DNA of 64,000 bases from Stictocephala bisonia (Eukaryota > Arthropoda > Insecta > Hemiptera > Membracidae). A program made the translations under genes and the position numbers. Position 1 is the first letter of the stretch; each line of letters starts with the position of its first letter. The DNA lies in assembly GCA_035578905.1 (NCBI GenBank), contig JAQJVL010000002.1, forward strand, positions 9,734,717 through 9,798,716, in the 5' to 3' direction. Under the pieces are notes generated by a model. The model saw only the letters and a program-made list of their open reading frames with translations. It had not been told where the DNA came from and ran no database searches. Positions 47,810-60,260 of the stretch are shown piece after piece.

Positions 47810-50800
47810 ATTATTTTTACTTATAACTTTCTATAAATGGGAAACTGGTTTGTTTTACTAATAACTTTCTATAAATGGGAAACTGGTTTGTTTTACTTAT
47901 AACTTTCTATAAATGGGAATCTGGTTTGTTTTACTTATAACTTTCTATAAATGGGAATCTGGTTTGTTTTACTAATAACTTTCTATAAATAGGAAACTGG
48001 TTTGTTTTACTAATAACTTTCTATAAATGGGAAACTGGTTTGTTTTACTTATAACTTTCTATAAATGAGAATCTGGTTTGTTTTACTTATAACTTTCTAT
48101 AAATGGGAATCTGGTTTGTTTTACTTATAACTTTCTATAAATGGGAATCTGGTTTGTTTTACTTATAACTTTCTATAAATGGGAAACTGGTTTGTTTTAC
48201 TTATAACTTTCTATAAATGGGAAACTGGTTTGTTTTACTAATAACTTTCTATAAATGGGAAACTGGTTTGTTTTACTTATAACTCTCTATAAATGGGAAT
48301 CTGGTTTGTTTTACGAAAAACTTTCTATAAATGGGAATCTGGTTTGTTTTACTAATAAATTTCTATAAATGGGAAACTGGTTTGTTTTACTTATAACTCT
48401 CTATAAATAGGAATCTGGTTTGTTTTACGAAAAACTTTCTATAAATGGGAATCTGGTTTGTTTTACTTATAACTTTCTATAAATGGGAATCTGGTTTGTT
48501 TTACTAATAACTTTCTATAAATGGGAAACTGGTTTGTTTTACTTATAACTCTCTATAAATGGGAATCTGGTTTGTTTTACGAAAAACTTTCTATAAATGG
48601 GAATCTAGTTTGTTTTACTTATAACTTTCTATAAATGGGAATCTGGTTTGTTTTACTAATAACTTTCTATAAATGGGAATCTGGTTTGTTTTACTTATAA
48701 CTTTCTATAAATGGAAAACTGGTTTGTTTAACTTATAACTTTCTATAAATGGGAATCTGGTTTGTTTTACTTATAACTTTCTATAAATGGGAATCTGGTT
48801 TGTTTTACTAATAACTTTCTATAAATGGGAATCTGGTTTGTTTTACTAATAACTTTCTATAAATGGGAATCTGGTTTGTTTTACTAATAACTTCCTATAA
48901 ATGGGAATCTGGTTAGTTTTACTTATAACTTTCTATAAATGGAAAACTGGTTTGTTTTACTTATAACTTTCTATAAATAGGAATCTGGTTTGTTTTACGA
49001 AAAACTTTCTATAAATGGGAATCTGGTTTGTTTTACTTATAACTTTCTATAAATGGGAATCTGGTTTGTTTTACTAATAACTTTCTATAAATGGGAAACT
49101 GGTTTGTTTTACTTATAACTCTCTATAAATGGGAATCTGGTTTGTTTTACGAAAAACTTTCTATAAATGGGAATCTAGTTTGTTTTACTTATAACTTTCT
49201 ATAAATGGGAATCTGGTTTGTTTTACTAATAACTTTCTATAAATGGGAATCTGGTTTGTTTTACTTATAACTTTCTATAAATGGAAAACTGGTTTGTTTT
49301 ACTTATAACTTTCTATAAATGGGAATCTGGTTTGTTTTACTAATAACTTTCTATAAATGGGAATCTGGTTTGTTTTACTAATAACTTTCTATAAATGGGA
49401 AACTGGATTGTTTTGCTAATAACTTTCTATAAATGGGAAACTGGTTTGTTTTACTAATAACTTTCTATAAATGGGAATCTGGTTTGTTTTACTAATAACT
49501 TTCTATAAATGAGAATCTGGTTTGTTTTGCTAATAACTTTCTATAAATGGGAAACTGGTTTGTTTTACTTATAACTTTCTATAAATGGGAAACTGGTTTG
49601 TTTTACTTATAACTCTCTATAAATGGAAATCTGGTTTGTTTTACTAATAACTTTCTATAAATGGGAATCTGGTTTGTTTTACTAAAAATTTATATAAATG
49701 GGAATCTGGTTTGTTTTACTAATAACTTGCTATAAATGGAAATCTAGTTTGTTTTACTAATAACTTTCTATAAATCTGAAACTGGTTTGTTTTACTTATA
49801 ACTTTCTATAAATGGGAATCTGGTTTGTTTTACTAAAAACTTTCTATAAATGGGAATCTGGTTTGTTTTACTAATAACTTTCTACAAATGGGAATCTGGT
49901 TTGTTTTACTAATAACTTTCTATAAATGGGAATCTGGTTTGTTTTACTTATAACTTTCTATAAATGGGAATCTGGTTTGTTTTACTAATAACTTTCTATA
50001 AATGGGAATCTGGTTTGTTTTACTTATAAGTTTCTATAAATGGGAAACTGGTTTGTTTTACTTATAACTCTCTATAAATGGGAATCTGGTTTGTTTTACT
50101 TATAACTTTCTATAAATGGGAATCTGGTTTGTTTTACTTATAACTTTCTATAAATGGGAATCTGGTTTGTTTTACTAATAACTTTCTACAAATGGGAAAC
50201 TGGTTTGTTTTACTTATAACTCTCTATAAATGGGAATCTGGTTTGTTTTACGAAAAACTTTCTATAAATGGGAATCTGGTTTGTTTTACTTATAACTTTC
50301 TATAAATGGGAATCTGGTTTGTTTTACTAATAACTTTCTATAAATGGGAAACTGGTTTGTTTTACTTATAACTCTCTATAAATGGGAATCTGGTTTGTTT
50401 TACGAAAAACTTTCTATAAATGGGAATCTAGTTTGTTTTACTTATAACTTTCTATAAATGGGAATCTGGTTTGTTTTACTAATAACTTTCTATAAATGGG
50501 AATCTGGTTTGTTTTACTTATAACTTTCTATAAATGGAAAACTGGTTTGTTTAACTTATAACTTTCTATAAATGGGAATCTGGTTTGTTTTACTTATAAC
50601 TTTCTATAAATGGGAATCTGGTTTGTTTTACTAATAACTTTCTATAAATGGGAATCTGGTTTGTTTTACTAATAACTTTCTATAAATGGGAATCTGGTTT
50701 GTTTTACTAATAACTTCCTATAAATGGGAATCTGGTTAGTTTTACTTATAACTTTCTATAAATGGAAAACTGGTTTGTTTTACTTATAACTTTCTATAAA

Positions 50801-53610
50801 TAGGAATCTGGTTTGTTTTACGAAAAACTTTCTATAAATGGGAATCTGGTTTGTTTTACTTATAACTTTCTATAAATGGGAATCTGGTTTGTTTTACTAA
50901 TAACTTTCTATAAATGGGAAACTGGTTTGTTTTACTTATAACTCTCTATAAATGGGAATCTGGTTTGTTTTACGAAAAACTTTCTATAAATGGGAATCTA
51001 GTTTGTTTTACTTATAACTTTCTATAAATGGGAATCTGGTTTGTTTTACTAATAACTTTCTATAAATGGGAATCTGGTTTGTTTTACTTATAACTTTCTA
51101 TAAATGGAAAACTGGTTTGTTTTACTTATAACTTTCTATAAATGGGAATCTGGTTTGTTTTACTTATAACTTTCTATAAATGGGAATCTGGTTTGTTTTA
51201 CTAATAACTTTCTATAAATGGGAATCTGGTTTGTTTTACTAATAACTTTCTATAAATGGGAAACTGGATTGTTTTGCTAATAACTTTCTATAAATGGGAA
51301 ACTGGTTTGTTTTACTAATAACTTTCTATAAATGGGAATCTGGTTTGTTTTACTAATAACTTTCTATAAATGAGAATCTGGTTTGTTTTGCTAATAACTT
51401 TCTATAAATGGGAAACTGGTTTGTTTTACTTATAACTTTCTATAAATGGGAAACTGGTTTGTTTTACTTATAACTCTCTATAAATGGAAATCTGGTTTGT
51501 TTTACTAATAACTTTCTATAAATGGGAATCTGGTTTGTTTTACTAAAAATTTATATAAATGGGAATCTGGTTTGTTTTACTAATAACTTGCTATAAATGG
51601 AAATCTAGTTTGTTTTACTAATAACTTTCTATAAATCTGAAACTGGTTTGTTTTACTTATAACTTTCTATAAATGGGAATCTGGTTTGTTTTACTAAAAA
51701 CTTTCTATAAATGGGAATCTGGTTTGTTTTACTAATAACTTTCTATAAATGGGAATCTGGTTTGTTTTACTAATAACTTTCTATAAATGGGAATCTGGTT
51801 TGTTTTACTTATAACTTTCTATAAATGGGAATCTGGTTTGTTTTACTAATAACTTTCTATAAATGGGAATCTGGTTTGTTTTACTTATAAGTTTCTATAA
51901 ATGGGAAACTGGTTTGTTTTACTTATAACTCTCTATAAATGGGAATCTGGTTTGTTTTACGAAAAACTTTCTATAAATGGGAATCTGGTTTGTTTTACTT
52001 ATAACTTTCTATAAATGGGAATCTGGTTTGTTTTACTAATAACTTTCTACAAATGGGAAACTGGTTTGTTTTACTTATAACTCTCTATAAATGGGAATCT
52101 GGTTTGTTTTACGAAAAACTTTCTATAAATGGGAATCTGGTTTGTTTTACTAATAACTTTCTATAAATGGGAATCTGGTTTGTTTTACTTATAAGTTTCT
52201 ATAAATGGGAATCTGGTTTGTTTTACTTATAACTTTCTATAAATGGGAATCTGGTTTGTTTTACTAATAACTTTCTATAAATAGGAATCTGGTTTGTTTT
52301 ACTAATAACTTTCTATAAATGGGAAACAGGTTTGTTTTACTTATAACTCTCTATAAATGGGAAACTGGTTTGTTTTACTTATAACTCTCTATAAATGGGA
52401 ATCTGGTTTGTTTTACGAAAAACTTTCTATAAATGGGAATCTGGTTTGTTTTACTTATAACTTTCTATAAATGGGAATCTGGTTTGTTTTACTAATAACT
52501 TTCTACAAATGGGAAACTGATTTGTTTTACTTATAACTCTCTATAAATGGGAATCTGGTTTGTTTTACGAAAAACTTTCTATAAATGGGAATCTGGTTTG
52601 TTTTACTAATAACTTTCTATAAATGGGAATCTGGTTTGTTTTACTTATAAGTTTCTATAAATGGGAATCTGGTTTGTTTTACTTATAACTTTCTATAAAT
52701 GGGAATCTGGTTTGTTTTACTAATAACTTTCTATAAATAGGAATCTGGTTTGTTTTACTAATAACTTTCTATAAATGGGAAACAGGTTTGTTTTACTTAT
52801 AACTCTCTATAAATGGGAATCTGGTTTGTTTTACGAAAAACTTTCTATAAATGGGAATCTGGTTTGTTTTACGAAAAACTTCCTGTAAATGGGAATCTGG
52901 TTTGTTTTACTAATAACTTTCTATAAATGGGAATCTGGTTTGTTTTACTTATAACTTTCTATAAATGGGAATCTGGTATGTTTTACTAAAAACTTTCTAT
53001 AAATGGGAATCTGGTTTGTTTTACTAATAACTTTCTCTAAATGGGAATCTGGTTTGTTTTACTAATAACTTTCTATAAATGGGAATCTGGTTTGTTTTAC
53101 TTATAACTTTCTATAAATGGGAATCTGGTTTGTTTTACTAATAACTTTCCATAAATGGGAATCTGGTTTGTTTTACTTATAACTTCCCTATAAATGGGAA
53201 TCTGGTATGTTTTACTAAAAACTTTCTATAAATGGGAATCTGGTTTGTTTTACTAATAACTTTCTATAAATGGGAATCTGGTTTGTTTTACTAATAACTT
53301 CCTATAAATGTGAATCTGGTTAGTTTTACTTATAACTTTCTATAAATGGGAATCTGGTATGTTTTACTAAAAACTTTCTATAAATGGGAATCTGGTTTGT
53401 TTTACTAATAACTTTCTATAAATGGGAATCTGGTTTGTTTTATTAATAACTTTCTATAAATGGGAATCTGGTTTATTTTACTAATATCTTTCCAAGAATG
53501 GAAATCTGGTTTATTTTACTAGTAAGTTTATTAAGGGGGACTATTTATAAGTGGGAATCTGGTTTATTTTAATAATAAATTTTTATACACAGGAATCTGG
53601 TTTATTAAAA
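47810..53610 (+). repeat. 38-bp satellite, about 150 units, with higher-order structure
   Basis: Unit: TTTCTATAAATGGGAATC + TGGTTTGTTTTACTAATAAC; for example CTATAAATGG at 47831 and 47869. Variant positions (AAACTGG/AATCTGG, ACTAATAAC/ACTTATAAC/ACGAAAAAC) create longer repeats. Rare variants pair 1,823 bp apart (48891 and 50714; 49149 and 50972) or 1,861 bp apart (49401 and 51262; 49726 and 51587). Shorter periods of 570 bp (48579 and 49149) and about 456 bp (52044 and 52500) also occur. Units decay at the right edge (53480-53610). With 38 not a multiple of 3, no long frame survives. Confidence 0.97.
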
Positions 53611-54164
53611 AAAAAGTACTTAGCTAAGACATTTAAGAGTGTCAAATTAAGCATACATTTAACTTATCGCTTACTAATTAAAAAAAAAAAAAAAAACGTA
53701 CTTAGCTTAATTACAGTATGTGCTTGAATTCCTTACAATTAAGCATAAGCTTATTTCAAATTAGATACTTGTATATAAGAAATATAAAATCTCTCGATAT
53801 AATTGTCTCAAAACATAACAGTAGGCACAAAATAGTGTTATTATTAAAGGTTACAAGAAAATACTCTGAAAACAATTTATATTCAGAGTACATATGGATA
53901 TTTTATTTATATTCGAGTTTTGACGTGTAACTTTATTTTTGAAAGTTCCAGAGGGACTACGTTTTAATTTTAAATCTTAAAGTTACATGCATAGCTACTG
54001 GAAAACATTAATTAATGTTATAACAAGAAGCAAAACCAGTATTATTGTTTATGTTAAATAAATGATATGGAAAAGTATTTATTGCAATTGTGAGATATGA
54101 ATTGTAGTGTCTTGAACACTTAACCTCTTAAACATGTAACAGTAATAATTACCATATTAAGTTC
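53611..54164. other. Spacer with a short direct repeat and poly-A runs
   Basis: A-run plus GTACTTAGCT occurs twice (about 53608-53626 and 53680-53707). The 70-codon frame 53718-53930 has no domain. Confidence 0.5.
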
Positions 54165-54235
54165 ATGTTTCGGGTAAGAAGAACGGACAGAGTAAGGTTA
54201 AAAAGGAAATGAGACTCCTCAAAAGAAAAAAATAT
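54165..54235 (+). mobile_element. 3' tail fragment of the 14716-type SINE
   Basis: GAACGGACAGAGTAAGGTTA followed by AAAAGGAAATGAGACTCCTC aligns with 14897-14935 and ends in an A-rich stretch. Confidence 0.6.
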
Positions 54236-54924
54236 CATTGTTGTAGGGACGATATTATCAGCTGACAAACAGCTGTAAAATGAGTTGCAAATGTACATAA
54301 GGGGTGAAAGGGGTGTCCAGAGAGAGGGTCGTACCTCTCAACAGTCATTACGAAGTTGTTGACCTTTTTATGTTGACGAGTTCCCCAACTAAGGGACATT
54401 TGACATTGTAAAGGACTCGTGTGACTTTTACATCTTTATAAATACTTTATACATTGGTAGTAACAGTGTATTTTGTATCTCGTGACTTGAAATCAATAGA
54501 AAAATTACTCTATTTATTACATTGTTACTTGGTATTTATTGATTACCTGAATATTATTTAAAATCAAGTTAAAGTTTTATAGTAAATTTTTAATATTTTA
54601 TAGTAATATCAGAAATATTTCAATTAAGAAAACTCTCAAGTTAATCGCACAAATAAAGACATTATTTAAATAGTATCATTTCTTTTTATTTTAGGTACTA
54701 AATTGATGACATTGTTTATTAAGGTATCAACAAGGAGTGTCAAAATTGGCCATTTATATATGCCGTCAACATTTGTAGTAATATTTATCGAAAAGGTGTT
54801 ACTGAAAATATACTCTAGTTACACTTTGGCTTGAAAAACTACAGTTTGTTTCTTTACTATGTATATAAACATAAATGAAGTATTTCATTAATCCTGTTTG
54901 TACTTAAATTTCAATTAATGTCAA
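54236..54924. other. AT-rich spacer, nothing recognised
   Basis: No feature recognised. Confidence 0.5.
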
Positions 54925-55005
54925 GGCGTTAATGAAGCAACACTCCAAGGTCTTTGGTGGGGCGTAAATAGTCCCCTCTGTCTCACTGATACGACATTGT
55001 AATGC
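54925..55005 (-). repeat. Dispersed repeat, reverse copy of 30130-30245
   Basis: Minus strand: TATCAGTGAGACAGAGGGGA, AAAGACCTTGGAGTGTTGC, TTCATTAACGCCTTGACAT. Same order as the 30130 copy. Confidence 0.65.
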
Positions 55006-55449
55006 ATTCAGTAAACGATAAACAAAATTAATGGTTTTACGCACTATCCCTATCTAATAAGTAAAATAAATGAATTTTTCACGCAGTAGTTGTCCATTTG
55101 AGTAAACAAATATATGTCTTGCCAAAAACTTTTTTGTCATTCTAATTTTATATGTTGTGAATAATTAATTTGGTGATAAATTGTGTTAATGTAACAATAT
55201 TCCTACAGTGTAATGGAATCTATCACTAGTTTTACTAAAATCAAATATAGTTATAGGGATACAAATTCGATAATTGATTATACAAATATGCTTCATTATA
55301 TCACTACATAGCGAATAAAATTGTGTTACATTTTATATTGAATGTTTGTAAAAATCCCTATTAATCCTTTCCAGCCCTATCGATTTCTTAAAAATTTGAT
55401 GTTTTTAATGGTTTTGGTGAATTCGATTGGTGAACACAGTCTATACGCG
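55006..55449. other. AT-rich spacer, nothing recognised
   Basis: No feature recognised. Confidence 0.5.
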
Positions 55450-55635
55450 TAGACAGTATAAGGTTACTGCCTAAGTAAGTCATGAACTACAGAGAGTCAG
55501 CACGTGTGTTGTCAGTGGAAGGTTACTGCCAGGGTAGGTGATGAACTACAGAGGGTCAACATGCATAGTCAGTGGAAGGTTACTGACAGAGAATATTATA
55601 AACTACAGAGAGCCAATAATATTATAAACTACTTC
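55450..55635 (+). repeat. ~56-bp tandem repeat, left part
   Basis: Unit GTCAGTGGAAGGTTACTGCC + AGGGTAGGTCATGAACTACA + GAGAGTCAACACGT; GGTTACTG occurs at 55462, 55521 and 55578. The same unit resumes at 57405 in the same orientation after the 36/72-bp array. Confidence 0.9.
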
Positions 55636-57395
55636 TACCCTTACATGTGCAGTGGTATTGACCCACCCGCCCGCCCTTATACATACTGTGCTATCCACTC
55701 ACCTGCCAACCCTTACACGTACAGTGGTATTGACCCACCCGCCCACCCTTATACATACTGTGCTATCCACTCACCTGCCAACCCTTACACGTACAGTGGT
55801 ATTGACCCACCCGCCCACCCTTATACATACTGTGCTATCCACTCACCTGCCAACCCTTACACGTACAGTGGTATTGACCCACCCGCCCACCCTTATACAT
55901 AATGTGCTATCCACTCACCTGCCAACCCTTACACGTACAGTGGTATTGACCCACCCGCCCGCCCTTATACATACTGTGCTATCCACTCACCTGCCAACCC
56001 TTACACGTACAGTGGTATTGACCCACCCGCCCACCCTTATACATACTGTGCTATCCACTCACCTGCCAACCCTTACACGTACAGTGGTATTGACCCACCC
56101 GCCCACCCTTATACATACTGTGCTATCCACTCACCTGCCAACCCTTACACGTACAGTGGTATTGACCCACCCGCCCGCCCTTATACATACTGTGCTATCC
56201 ACTCACCTGCCAACCCTTACACGTACAGTGGTATTGACCCACCCGCCCACCCTTATACATACTGTGCTATCCACTCACCTGCCAACCCTTACACGTACAG
56301 TGGTATTGACCCACCCGCCCACCCTTATACATACTGTGCTATCCACTCACCTGCCAACCCTTACACGTACAGTGATATTGACCCACCCGCCCACCCTTAT
56401 ACATACTGTGCTATCCACTCACCTGCCAACCCTTACACGTACAGTGGTATTGACCCACCCGCCCACCCTTATACATACTGTGCTATCCACTCACCTGCCA
56501 ACCCTTACACGTACAGTGGTATTGACCGACCCGCCCACCCTTATACATACTGTGCTATCCACTCACCTGCCAACCCTTACACGTACAGTGGTATTGACCC
56601 ACCCGCCCACCCTTATACATACTGTGCTATCCACTCACCCGCCAACCCTTACACGTACAGTGGTATTGACCCACCCGCCCACCCTTATACATACTGTGCT
56701 ATCCACTCACCTGCCAACCCTTACACGTACAGTGGTATTGACCCACCCACCCACCCTTATACATACTGTGCTATCCACTCACCTGCCAACCCTTACACGT
56801 ACAGTGGTATTTACCGACCCGCCCACCCTTATACATACTGTGCTATCCACTCACCTGCCAACCCTTACACGTACAGTGGTATTGACCCACCCGCCCACCC
56901 TTATACATACTGTGCTATCCACTCACCTGCCAACCCTTACACGTACAGTGGTATTGACCCACCCGCCCACCCTTATACATACTGTGCTATCCACTCACCT
57001 GCCAACCCTTACACGTACAGTGGTATTGACCCACCCCGCCACCCTTACATGTGCAGTGCTATTGATCCACCCGCCCACCCTTATACGTTCTGTGCTATCC
57101 ACTCACCTGACCACTCGTACACGTACAGTGGTATTGACCCACCCGCCAACCCTTACACGTACAGTGGTATTGACCCACCCGCCCACCCTTACATGTGCAA
57201 TGGTATTGATCCACCCTCCCACCCTTACATGTGCAGTGGTATTGACCCACCCGCCAACCCTTACACGTACAGTGGTATTGACCCACCCGCCCACCCTTAC
57301 ATGTGCAGTGGTACTGATCCACCCACCCACCCTTACATGTGCAGTGGTATTGACCCACCCGCCAACCCTTACACGTACAGTGGTATTCCACCAAC
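55636..57395 (+). repeat. 36-bp minisatellite organised as a 72-bp dimer, about 49 monomers
   Basis: Monomer A: CACGTACAGTGGTATTGA + CCCACCCGCCCACCCTTA. Monomer B: TACATACTGTGCTATCCA + CTCACCTGCCAACCCTTA. A and B alternate with almost no divergence from about 55675 to 57030. After that, only A-like monomers with ATGTGCAGTGG variants follow. A 622-codon frame (55652-57520) results from the period being a multiple of 3 and has no non-repeat domain. Monomer A is the unit shared with 19605, 25139 and 29575. Confidence 0.97.
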
Positions 57396-57404
57396 TCACA
57401 TCTG

Positions 57405-57715
57405 TAGTTGGTAGAAGGTTACTGCCATGGAAGGTCATAAACTACAGAAAGTCAGTACGTGTAGTCGCTGGAAAGTTACTGCCAGGTAAGTTCATTAATA
57501 CAGAGAGACAACACGTGTAGTCAGTAGAATTTTATTGCCAGGGAAGGTCATATTATAGATAGCCAACACGTGTAGTCGCTGGAAGGTTACTGCCAGGTAA
57601 GTTCATTACTACAGAGTCACACGTGTAGTCGGTAGAATGTTATTGCGAGGGAAGGCCATTACTATAGATAGTCAACACTTGTAGTCGCTGGAAGGTTACT
57701 GCCGGGGTAGGTCAG
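57405..57715 (+). repeat. ~56-bp tandem repeat, right part
   Basis: Continues the 55450 array with GGTTACTGCC-type units at about 57417, 57474, 57530, 57585, 57638 and 57693. Two unit types alternate (GTCGCTGGAAGGTTACTGCC and GTCAGTAGAATTTTATTGCC), giving a dimer of about 111 bp. Confidence 0.9.
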
Positions 57716-58590
57716 GCGCCATCGATCTGCAATGGCATTGACGGCGACTCTGTTAAACAAACACAGATTAACACAGGTCTGAATCTGTCTGCTACTTGCA
57801 TGGTAATATTTATTTTGTTAAGATCATTCATATAACATTTTTCAGACAAACGTTTACAAATAATTTCCTTTAAACAGCTCTTCTATTATTGAACAGTAAA
57901 CATAATAAAATATGGATATAGATTTTGATAACCATATATAGAGTGGTCCTTTAACTTTTTTTCTTTTAGTATAAACCATATAAAATGTATCGACCAAAAT
58001 ATACGTACACTCATACAGAAAAAAATAAAGCTATGTACTGTTTTTTTTAGTTTGTGTTAAATAAGGGGCTGTTGACTATTTTTTTTTTCGATTCGTTTGA
58101 ATCGTCCATTTACTTGCCATTAAAGCTATCTAAAGTATTCAAAAACTGGCCCTGGATAGTTTATTTACTCTCCGATGCATTCTATTTTAGTTTAATCAAG
58201 TTAACTATGAGTGAATAATTTAAAATAGTAATATCGTAAATAAAAAATATAAGTAACAAATTGTAAAGTAAATACAGTTTACATTGGCTTAAATGAATAA
58301 CATAAAATGTCCATTCTCTACTGATTTTAATTAAGGTGATTTTAACGATATGACAGATGGTTTCAACACAGAGAACTTATTTTTGATAAACATGATCGTA
58401 ATTTTAATATACATTACGTTCACAAACCAAACTTAGCAGCCAAGTGACCTGTCTAGAACTACAAATTTGAGTTATTAAAAATCAAATAAAGAAAATATGA
58501 AACAACATTTTCGTTGAGGTTTAATATTTTGAATTAGTTCATCTATTTGATGACTTGGAGGCAGTGCAGTGATTGTAGTGTACGGAAGAC
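57716..58590. other. AT-rich spacer, nothing recognised
   Basis: No feature recognised. Confidence 0.5.
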
Positions 58591-58933
58591 ACTAAATAAA
58601 TAAATACCTTTATTCACCATTGAATAAATATTTTGTAAAATATTGAATAAAAAACACCATTGGATATGAAGAATCCAAATAGGCTTTGTCAAATGAGTTA
58701 TAAATCTAAAATCAAATTACTTAATATTACAATTCATCTTAGCTCTAATACAAAGAATAAAATTACTTTTTTCTATATTAACCTGAGAAAAAAAAATAAA
58801 AGGAAAAAGACAATACTAGCCTAGTATTCGGTTATGGTGAACCTAGGCAGAGATTCATAAAGTCAGAGCGATTATGAATTACTATAGATAAAAGAAAGTA
58901 TTTTAACTTATTGCTAAACCTTAAGTACGAACA
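58591..58933 (-). mobile_element. Probable 3' UTR of the retrotransposon at 58934-59643
   Basis: Continuous with the decayed ORF and ending, on the minus strand, in a TATTTATTTATTTAG run (58593-58608), the kind of simple tail CR1-like elements carry. The exact end is inferred. Confidence 0.4.
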
Positions 58934-59643
58934 TTACTCTCTCAGCTCGGCTGGTAGCATATTGAAATAGGTTATTGCAGAATAGGATACTCCTCTTTTG
59001 GTGAGTGCTAGATGGTGTTTAGGAGTGCAAAGTAAATCACCATGTCTTGTATTGTAATTATGTATTTGATTGTTTTTGTGATAATTATTTTGGGGTTTTT
59101 GAAAAAACTAAGTAACTCATACAAATATAGTGAAAACAGGGGGAAATTTTTATATTTTGAAAATAGAGGTCTGCAAGATGTTTTCTGAGTACAATGACTC
59201 ATAATCCTCAGTGCCTTTTTTGCAATTTAAAAATCTTATAGCTTTCAACTGAATTGCCCCAAAAGCTTATGCCATATGAGAGGTATGATTGAAAATAAGA
59301 ACAATACACGAGTAGTAAAGTTTTAAGATTGGCAGTTTGACTTAACTGACGAATGGCGTAGCAAGCCGAACTGAGTTTTGGAATAAGCCCACTGATATGT
59401 CCTTTCCAGTTCAAATTACAATCTACAACTAAACCTAAAAACTTAACTCTTTTAGTATTGCTAATTAATTTGGAATTTTGCCGGTCAACATCATGCGCTA
59501 ATAATGGTTCAAAATTTAGAGTAGGGTTACAAGAAAAATCAATTAAGTGTGTCTTACTATGATTTATTAGTTTATTGGAAGAGAACCAATTTGAAAGTTC
59601 GTTCATTTTTGTAATAAGTAATTCTGATTGTTCAAATGAGTTT
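58934..59643 (-). pseudogene. CR1/Jockey-type reverse transcriptase, C-terminal third, two frameshifts
   Basis: Minus-strand frame 59208-59606 (open to about 59640) holds LSNWFSSNKLINHSKTHLI, VKFLGLVVDCNLNWKGHISG, SSACYAIRQLS, YFQSYLSYGISFWGNS and FKLQKR. A one-base slip in an A6 run (about 59218) leads to ALRIMSHCTQKTSCRPLF and SLYLYELLSFF in 59008-59202. A second slip near 59075 restores HNYNTRHGDLL and AITYFNMLPAELRE, with a stop at 58934-58936. Only two indels separate it from an open frame over about 230 codons, so it is the youngest RT remnant here. It is 5' truncated at about 59643, as is usual for target-primed insertion. Confidence 0.88.
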
Positions 59644-59649
59644 ACATGT

Positions 59650-59774
59650 TAGGAGCAGCTAAGACGGTGGGTTGCCACGTAGCAGATCCAGATTCGATTC
59701 CCAGTGAGACCGTATTAGATTTTACCCCCTGTGCCCTTCCCGTGGTTCGGAAGTCACGTTGAGGTGATGCAATT
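59650..59774 (+). mobile_element. tRNA-like SINE head fragment
   Basis: GGAGCAGCTAAGACGGTGGG is followed by B-box-like GATTCGATTCC (59691-59701) and a body with CCCGTGGTTCGGAAGTCACG. No poly-A tail; the sequence runs into the palindrome at 59775. Confidence 0.45.
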
Positions 59775-60260
59775 TATTTTCGGTGAGTTATTATTTTCCA
59801 ATTTTATAATGCAAATTAGTTAGTGTACCTTCTTTGAGACAGAAAAAATATATAACAAACTTTGTAACCACTAAATTATAACTTGTGGCCTTATGAAGTG
59901 GTGAATTTAGCTGATTATAAATCAGCCTTATTGCAAAACCGTTCAAAGTACAAGGGGATTAAGATGTTATTAATTTTTTTTTTAATGTAAAAGATTTACA
60001 ATTTTAAAGGAAAGACATTTTTTTAATGAGAAATATCTTAATCCCTTCAGTTATGTGTAAGAAACGTAGTTATGAAAAAAATTAAATTTTTACTTTAAAT
60101 GGTTTTGTCTTAAGGTTAATTTAAAATCAGCTAAATTCTCTACTTCAAAAGTCCACAAGTTCTAATATAGTGGTTAAACATTGTTTTGTATTTTTCCTGT
60201 TTTAAGGGAAGGTACATTAACTAATTTTGATAGTAAAATAATTAACTCATAGAAAACCGA
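59775..60260. mobile_element. ~490-bp palindromic element
   Basis: Left and right halves around about 60000 are imperfect reverse complements. Matching landmarks: TTAGTTAGTGTACCTTC (59817) against GAAGGTACATTAACTAA (60208); GAATTTAGCTGATTATAAAT (about 59906) against ATTTAAAATCAGCTAAATTC (about 60120); GGGATTAAG (59955) against CTTAATCCC (60037). No coding frame. It fits a long-TIR MITE or foldback element. Confidence 0.75.

Noticed and set aside
47810..53610. CRISPR-like array of short repeats
   Set aside because: Units abut with no unique spacers, no associated genes are present, and the setting is a eukaryotic genome. It is a satellite.
55652..57520. 622-codon open frame (Thr/Leu/Pro/His-rich 24-residue repeat)
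   Set aside because: It is the in-frame reading of a 72-bp tandem repeat. No non-repeat domain exists, the frame only leaves the array by running into the 56-bp repeat, and other frames of the array are partly open too.
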